Source: Rosenbergiella metrosideri | Lineage (GTDB): Bacteria > Pseudomonadota > Gammaproteobacteria > Enterobacterales > Enterobacteriaceae | Length of the DNA: 40,031 nt | Direction of reading: 5' to 3' | Assembly (NCBI RefSeq): GCF_022602565.1 | Contig: NZ_JALBCV010000002.1 | Location: 196,553 to 236,583 of the forward strand | Shown: positions 36,597 to 40,031 of the stretch, piece by piece | Layout of the letters: the number at the start of each line of letters is the position of its first letter | How positions within the stretch are numbered: the stretch's first letter is position 1 | Position numbers and translations under genes: made by a program | The notes under the pieces: model-generated | What the model was told of the DNA's origin: nothing | The model's input: the letters and a program-made list of their open reading frames with translations, nothing else | Databases searched by the model: none

Positions 36597-37736
36597 ATGT
36601 TTGATTACGAAGTATTACGCTTTGTGTGGTGGCTGCTGATCGGCATCCTCTTTATCGGCTTCGCGGTAACAGATGGTTTCGATATGGGAGTCGGGATGTT
36701 AAGCCGATTAATCGGCCGTACTGACACAGAACGCCGCATTATGATTAACAGTATTGCTCCCCACTGGGATGGAAACCAAGTCTGGCTGATCACCGCAGGC
36801 GGGGCGCTATTTGCAGCATGGCCAATGGTTTATGCTGCCGCCTTCTCAGGATTTTATGTGGCGATGATCTTAGTACTTGCCTCACTTTTCTTCCGTCCAA
36901 TCGGCTTCGATTACCGTTCTAAACTGGAAAACCCGAAATGGCGGGGGATGTGGGATTGGGGAATTTTCATTGGGAGTTTTGTCCCGCCGTTAGTGATCGG
37001 CGTGGCCTTTGGTAACCTATTACAAGGTGTCCCGTTCCACTTTGATAACGATCTCCGCTTGTTTTACACCGGTAACTTTTTCCAACTGCTGAATCCCTTT
37101 GCATTATTGACGGGTGTGGTGAGCCTAACGATGATCCTCACACAAGGGGCGACTTATCTGATGATGCGTACCGATTCAGTGTTGTTAAAAAGAAGCCAAC
37201 GTTGTAGCCAAATCAGTAGCGCCGTCATGTTTATCTGTTTTGCATTAGCTGGAGTCTGGCTAGCGTATGGTATTGAGGGTTATCAATTAGCCTCTCCGCT
37301 CAATCATGCTGCCGAGTCTAACCCTATGAGTAAAGAAGTGGTGACAGGCGTGGGGTTATGGATGGATAATTTTTCAACTACTCCCAGCTTATGGATTTTC
37401 CCTCTCGGTGGACTGATTTTCGCGTTGATGACCTTTCTGATGGCCTCGGCGCGGCGGGCAGGGTGGGCGTTCTTTAGCTCATCATTAACCATTGCCTGTG
37501 TCATTATGACGGTGGGGGTGGCAATGTTCCCGTTTATCATGCCTTCTAGTACTGTTATCAATAATAGTCTGACCATGTGGGATGCGACATCGAGCCAACT
37601 CACCTTGACGACCATGACCTTCGCGGCAATGATTTTTGTGCCGATCGTCTTGGCATATACCATCTGGTGCTATTACAAAATGTTTGGTCGTATCACGCAC
37701 CAAGATATAGAAAAGAACACTCATTCATTGTATTAA
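36597..37736 (+). CDS. cydB: cytochrome bd-I ubiquinol oxidase subunit II
   Basis: Second core subunit of cytochrome bd oxidase, an integral membrane protein with about eight helices. It has 379 residues, as in E. coli. The N-terminus MFDYEVLRFVWWLLIG and the segment GFAVTDGFDMGVGML are diagnostic, and SIAPHWDGNQVWLITAGGALFAAWP is conserved in form. It lies 18 bp after cydA and 12 bp before cydX. Confidence 0.98.
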   Translation: MFDYEVLRFVWWLLIGILFIGFAVTDGFDMGVGMLSRLIGRTDTERRIMINSIAPHWDGNQVWLITAGGALFAAWPMVYAAAFSGFYVAMILVLASLFFRPIGFDYRSKLENPKWRGMWDWGIFIGSFVPPLVIGVAFGNLLQGVPFHFDNDLRLFYTGNFFQLLNPFALLTGVVSLTMILTQGATYLMMRTDSVLLKRSQRCSQISSAVMFICFALAGVWLAYGIEGYQLASPLNHAAESNPMSKEVVTGVGLWMDNFSTTPSLWIFPLGGLIFALMTFLMASARRAGWAFFSSSLTIACVIMTVGVAMFPFIMPSSTVINNSLTMWDATSSQLTLTTMTFAAMIFVPIVLAYTIWCYYKMFGRITHQDIEKNTHSLY

Positions 37737-37748
37737 GAGGTCAATCTT

Positions 37749-37856
37749 ATGTGGTATTTCGCTTGGATATTAGGCACCTTACTTGCCTGTTCTTTTGGTG
37801 TAATGACAGCGTTAGCGCTGGAAAATAGTGAAAACAAGAACACGCCTGATTCTTAA
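37749..37856 (+). CDS. cydX: cytochrome bd-I accessory subunit CydX
   Basis: A 35-codon gene starting at the ATG after AGAGGTCAATCTT. The product begins MWYFAWILGTLLACSFGV, almost identical to E. coli CydX (37 residues). It is a single transmembrane helix that stabilises the haems of CydAB. It follows cydB by 12 bp and ends the operon. The E. coli neighbour ybgE is absent. Confidence 0.95.
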   Translation: MWYFAWILGTLLACSFGVMTALALENSENKNTPDS

Positions 37857-37894
37857 TATCGATGAATTGAATTACTTTGTTAATCTTTAACCTT

Positions 37895-37927
37895 AACCCT
37901 TCTGTAGAGATGCTGGAGGGTTTTTTT
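37895..37927 (+). terminator. intrinsic terminator of cydABX
   Basis: AACCCTTC/GGAGGGTT stem (one G-T pair) with a 12-nt loop and seven T residues, 38 bp past the cydX stop. The rest of the gap to ybgC (37928-38099) is AT-rich and probably holds the tol-pal promoter, which I could not define. Confidence 0.88.
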
Positions 37928-38099
37928 ATGGTTTTAATCAAATTATTGATAATTAAGTATATTTAAATGTGTTGGGTTGAGGGTTACGGCACCAAAACGT
38001 AAAGAAAAATAATTATTTTATCAAGCAGAGTTTGCCCCATTCCCAAGCTCATTGCTCTTGCGTATAGTAGCGGAGTTTAAACCATTATAGGGATGTGGA

Positions 38100-38504
38100 G
38101 TGAGTCAAATGCTGTTTCGTTGGCCAATCAGAGTTTACTATGAAGACACTGATGCCGGAGGCGTGGTGTATCATGCAAGCTATATCGCATTTTATGAACG
38201 TGCGAGAACAGAAATGTTACGTGCTAAAGAGATCAATCAGCAATTTCTTCTCGAAAAACAAGTCGGTTTTGTCGTAAGAAAGATGAGTGTTGATTATCGG
38301 GCAGCGGCGCGTTTAGACGATATGCTTGAGGTGACGACTGAAATCGTCAAAATGACACGCGCTACCATTACTTTTCTTCAACGTATTGTTAACGCTGAAG
38401 GCCAAGTAATTAATGAAGCAGAGGTGTTGATTGCCTGCATTAATTTACACCAGATGAAGCCGATAGCGCTTCCTACGTTTATTGTCGCGGAGTTTACGCA
38501 GTGA
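38100..38504 (+). CDS. ybgC: acyl-CoA thioesterase YbgC
   Basis: Hotdog-fold thioesterase at the head of the tol-pal operon; in E. coli it hydrolyses short-chain and malonyl acyl-CoAs and associates with acyl carrier protein. It has 134 residues. The catalytic signature [13 protein letters not shown] includes Asp18. The GTG at 38100 gives the E. coli length (MSQMLFRWP against MNTTLFRWP). An ATG three codons later (38109) with GGAG eight bases upstream is an equally good start. Its stop overlaps the tolQ start. Confidence 0.95.
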   Translation: MSQMLFRWPIRVYYEDTDAGGVVYHASYIAFYERARTEMLRAKEINQQFLLEKQVGFVVRKMSVDYRAAARLDDMLEVTTEIVKMTRATITFLQRIVNAEGQVINEAEVLIACINLHQMKPIALPTFIVAEFTQ

Positions 38505-39187
38505 CTGACATGAATATTCTTGATTTGTTCCTAAAGGCAAGCCTTCTGGTCAAATTCATCATGTTGATTCTAATAGCCTTTTCAATTGTTTCTTGGGCTA
38601 TCATTATTCAACGTACTCGGATTCTCAATGCGGCATCTCGTGAAGTTGTCGAGTTTGAAGAGAAATTTTGGTCTGGTGTTGACCTCTCCAAGTTATATCA
38701 AGAAAGCCTCACTCGTCGTGATGAGTTAATGGGCACTGAGCAGATTTTCTACTCGGGCTTTAAAGAATTCGCACGCTTACATAAAATTAATAGTCCAGTT
38801 CCTGATGCGGTAGTGGAAGGGGCGACCCGTGCTATGCGTATCTCGACCAACCGTGAACTGGAAACCTTAGAAGCTCATATCCCTTTCTTGGGAACAGTCG
38901 GCTCTATCAGTCCTTACATCGGCCTTTTTGGTACCGTTTGGGGAATTATGCATGCATTTATCTCGCTAGGTGCGGTTAAACAAGCAACGTTACAAATGGT
39001 TGCCCCGGGTATTGCAGAAGCTCTTATTGCTACCGCTATCGGTCTGTTTGCGGCGATTCCTGCCGTTATGGCTTATAACCGCTTAAACCAGCGCGTGAAT
39101 AAGCTTGAACAAGGTTACGACAATTTCGCAGAAGAATTTACTGCCATTTTGCACCGTCAGGCTTATAACAGCGAAATGACTAAGTAA
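38501..39187 (+). CDS. tolQ: Tol-Pal system protein TolQ
   Basis: Inner-membrane proton-channel subunit of the Tol-Pal machine, homologous to ExbB and MotA, which helps constrict the outer membrane at division. It has 228 residues (E. coli 230). Three transmembrane helices: about 18-38 ([20 protein letters not shown]) and two near residues 135-200 in the conserved blocks [20 protein letters not shown] and [20 protein letters not shown]. The start is GTG (GTGACTGACATG), as in E. coli, overlapping ybgC by 4 bp. Confidence 0.97.
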   Translation: MTDMNILDLFLKASLLVKFIMLILIAFSIVSWAIIIQRTRILNAASREVVEFEEKFWSGVDLSKLYQESLTRRDELMGTEQIFYSGFKEFARLHKINSPVPDAVVEGATRAMRISTNRELETLEAHIPFLGTVGSISPYIGLFGTVWGIMHAFISLGAVKQATLQMVAPGIAEALIATAIGLFAAIPAVMAYNRLNQRVNKLEQGYDNFAEEFTAILHRQAYNSEMTK

Positions 39188-39201
39188 TCAGGGGTTGACT
39201 C

Positions 39202-39630
39202 ATGGCTAGATCGCGCGGTCGCGGACGTCGTGACTTAAAATCAGAAATTAATATCGTTCCGCTTTTGGACGTATTACTCGTTTTATTACTGATATTTATG
39301 GCTACGGCACCGATTATTACGCAAAGCGTAGAAGTTGACCTGCCTGATGCAACGGACGCTAAAACAGTGTCGAGCGATGATAACCCTCCGGTTATTGTCG
39401 AAGTTGCAGGGGTCGGTCAATATAGCATTGTTGTGGATCATAACCGTATGACACAACTGCCTCCTGAACAGGTCGTTAATGAGGCACAGCGCCAATTAGC
39501 GCAAAACCCTAAAACGGTTTTCCTCATTGGTGGGGCGAAGGAAGTACCGTACGACGAAATTATTAAGGCACTGAACCTTCTGCACCAAGCAGGCGTAAAA
39601 TCAGTGGGCTTGATGACACAACCCATTTAA
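39202..39630 (+). CDS. tolR: Tol-Pal system protein TolR
   Basis: Inner-membrane partner of TolQ, related to ExbD and MotB. It has 142 residues, as in E. coli. The single transmembrane helix (about 17-37) carries the proton-pathway Asp23 in VPLLDVLLVLLL. The periplasmic domain ends KSVGLMTQP. It lies 14 bp after tolQ. Confidence 0.97.
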   Translation: MARSRGRGRRDLKSEINIVPLLDVLLVLLLIFMATAPIITQSVEVDLPDATDAKTVSSDDNPPVIVEVAGVGQYSIVVDHNRMTQLPPEQVVNEAQRQLAQNPKTVFLIGGAKEVPYDEIIKALNLLHQAGVKSVGLMTQPI

Positions 39631-39655
39631 TAGCGAATCATATCGGGAATCGTGA

Positions 39656-40031
39656 GTGTCGAAGTTAACGGAACAAAACGATAAGTTGAAAAGAGCGGTA
39701 ATTATCTCTATAGCATTACACATTGTGTTAATCGCTATACTGATTATCAGCTCAATGAATGAACATATCGAAACAAGCTCTGGTGGCGGTGGCGGCAGTG
39801 ACATTGACGCTGTGATGGTCGATCCGGGCGCTGTCGTCAAACAATATAATGCGTCTAAGCAGAGTCAGCGCGATACTCAGGCTGAACAAGCGAAGCAGGC
39901 TGCGGCGCAAGCAAAAGCTCAGGCGGCTGAACAGGCGAAGGAAGCCGCTGAAGAGGCTAAACAAGCGGCTGCTAAAGCGAAAGCCGAGGCGGCAGAGCAA
40001 GCCAAACAAGACGCTGCACAAGCGAAAGCCG
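39656..40031 (+). CDS. tolA: Tol-Pal system protein TolA, 5' part (cut by window edge)
   Basis: The frame opens with GTG at 39656, 25 bp after tolR, and stays open to the window end (125 codons seen). The product starts MSKLTEQNDKLKRAVIIS, then a transmembrane helix (about 13-35) with the TolQR-contacting His22. It continues through the glycine-rich hinge SSGGGGGSDIDAVMVD into the Ala/Lys/Gln/Glu-rich repeats of the long helical domain II. E. coli TolA (421 residues) has the same layout and also starts with GTG. Domain III, which binds Pal/TolB-side partners, lies beyond the window. Confidence 0.95.
   Translation, partial: MSKLTEQNDKLKRAVIISIALHIVLIAILIISSMNEHIETSSGGGGGSDIDAVMVDPGAVVKQYNASKQSQRDTQAEQAKQAAAQAKAQAAEQAKEAAEEAKQAAAKAKAEAAEQAKQDAAQAKA

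Noticed and set aside
39840-40031. Short repeated AAGCGAAAGC-like units suggestive of a repeat array
   Set aside because: They are in frame and encode the Ala/Lys/Gln/Glu-rich helical domain of TolA, not a CRISPR or intergenic repeat.

Overview
The window is a chromosomal segment of a gamma-proteobacterium of the order Enterobacterales. Nearly every protein matches an E. coli core protein in length and motifs, and the gene order follows the E. coli nag-fur-seqA-gltA-sdh-suc-cyd-tol region. Base composition (roughly mid-to-high 40s % GC by eye) and the shortened gene set suggest an Erwiniaceae-type genome. The genus cannot be fixed from the sequence alone. No phage, insertion sequence, CRISPR array or rRNA was seen.

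Layout. 1-775: eight tRNA genes on the minus strand, read right to left as Met-Leu-Gln-Gln-Met-Leu-Gln-Gln, which is a tandem duplication of a four-gene unit behind one promoter. 1020-2684: asnB (-) with its terminator. 2927-6974: the nagBACD operon (-), divergent from nagE (+, 7276-9318) across a 300-bp control region with two NagC-like operators about 93 bp apart and a CRP-like site. 9471-11135: glnS. 11371-12318: an unrecognised 315-residue protein where E. coli carries chiP/chiQ. 12370-14765: fur, fldA, ybfE and ybfF on the minus strand. 14988-17199: seqA and pgm. 17322-20352: a ybgA-like gene, phr and ybgI. 20471-22053: pxpB and pxpC without pxpA. 22229-23086: an atypical shikimate-dehydrogenase-family gene. 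23130-24410: gltA (-), divergent from sdhCDAB-sucABCD (25021-34603). 35016-37856: cydABX. 38100 to the end: ybgC-tolQ-tolR-tolA, with tolA cut by the window edge.

How the genes work together. The central block encodes most of the oxidative TCA cycle: citrate synthase, 2-oxoglutarate dehydrogenase E1/E2, succinyl-CoA synthetase and succinate dehydrogenase. It is followed by cytochrome bd oxidase, which takes electrons from the quinol pool that succinate dehydrogenase feeds. The nag block imports and degrades N-acetylglucosamine to fructose-6-phosphate. The tol block starts the cell-envelope Tol-Pal machine.

Compared with E. coli, several genes are missing from their usual places: chiPQ, potE-speF-kdp, ybgH, pxpA, nei, mngRAB and ybgE. 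The region is therefore a compacted version of a familiar one. I see no clearly new multi-gene system. The points most worth a second look are the duplicated tRNA unit with one mismatched tRNA-Gln, the orphan 315-aa gene, pxpBC without pxpA beside an unusual AroE-like gene with a possible leader ORF, the sdhC start region, and the YbgA-like protein with a cysteine-poor N-terminal extension.
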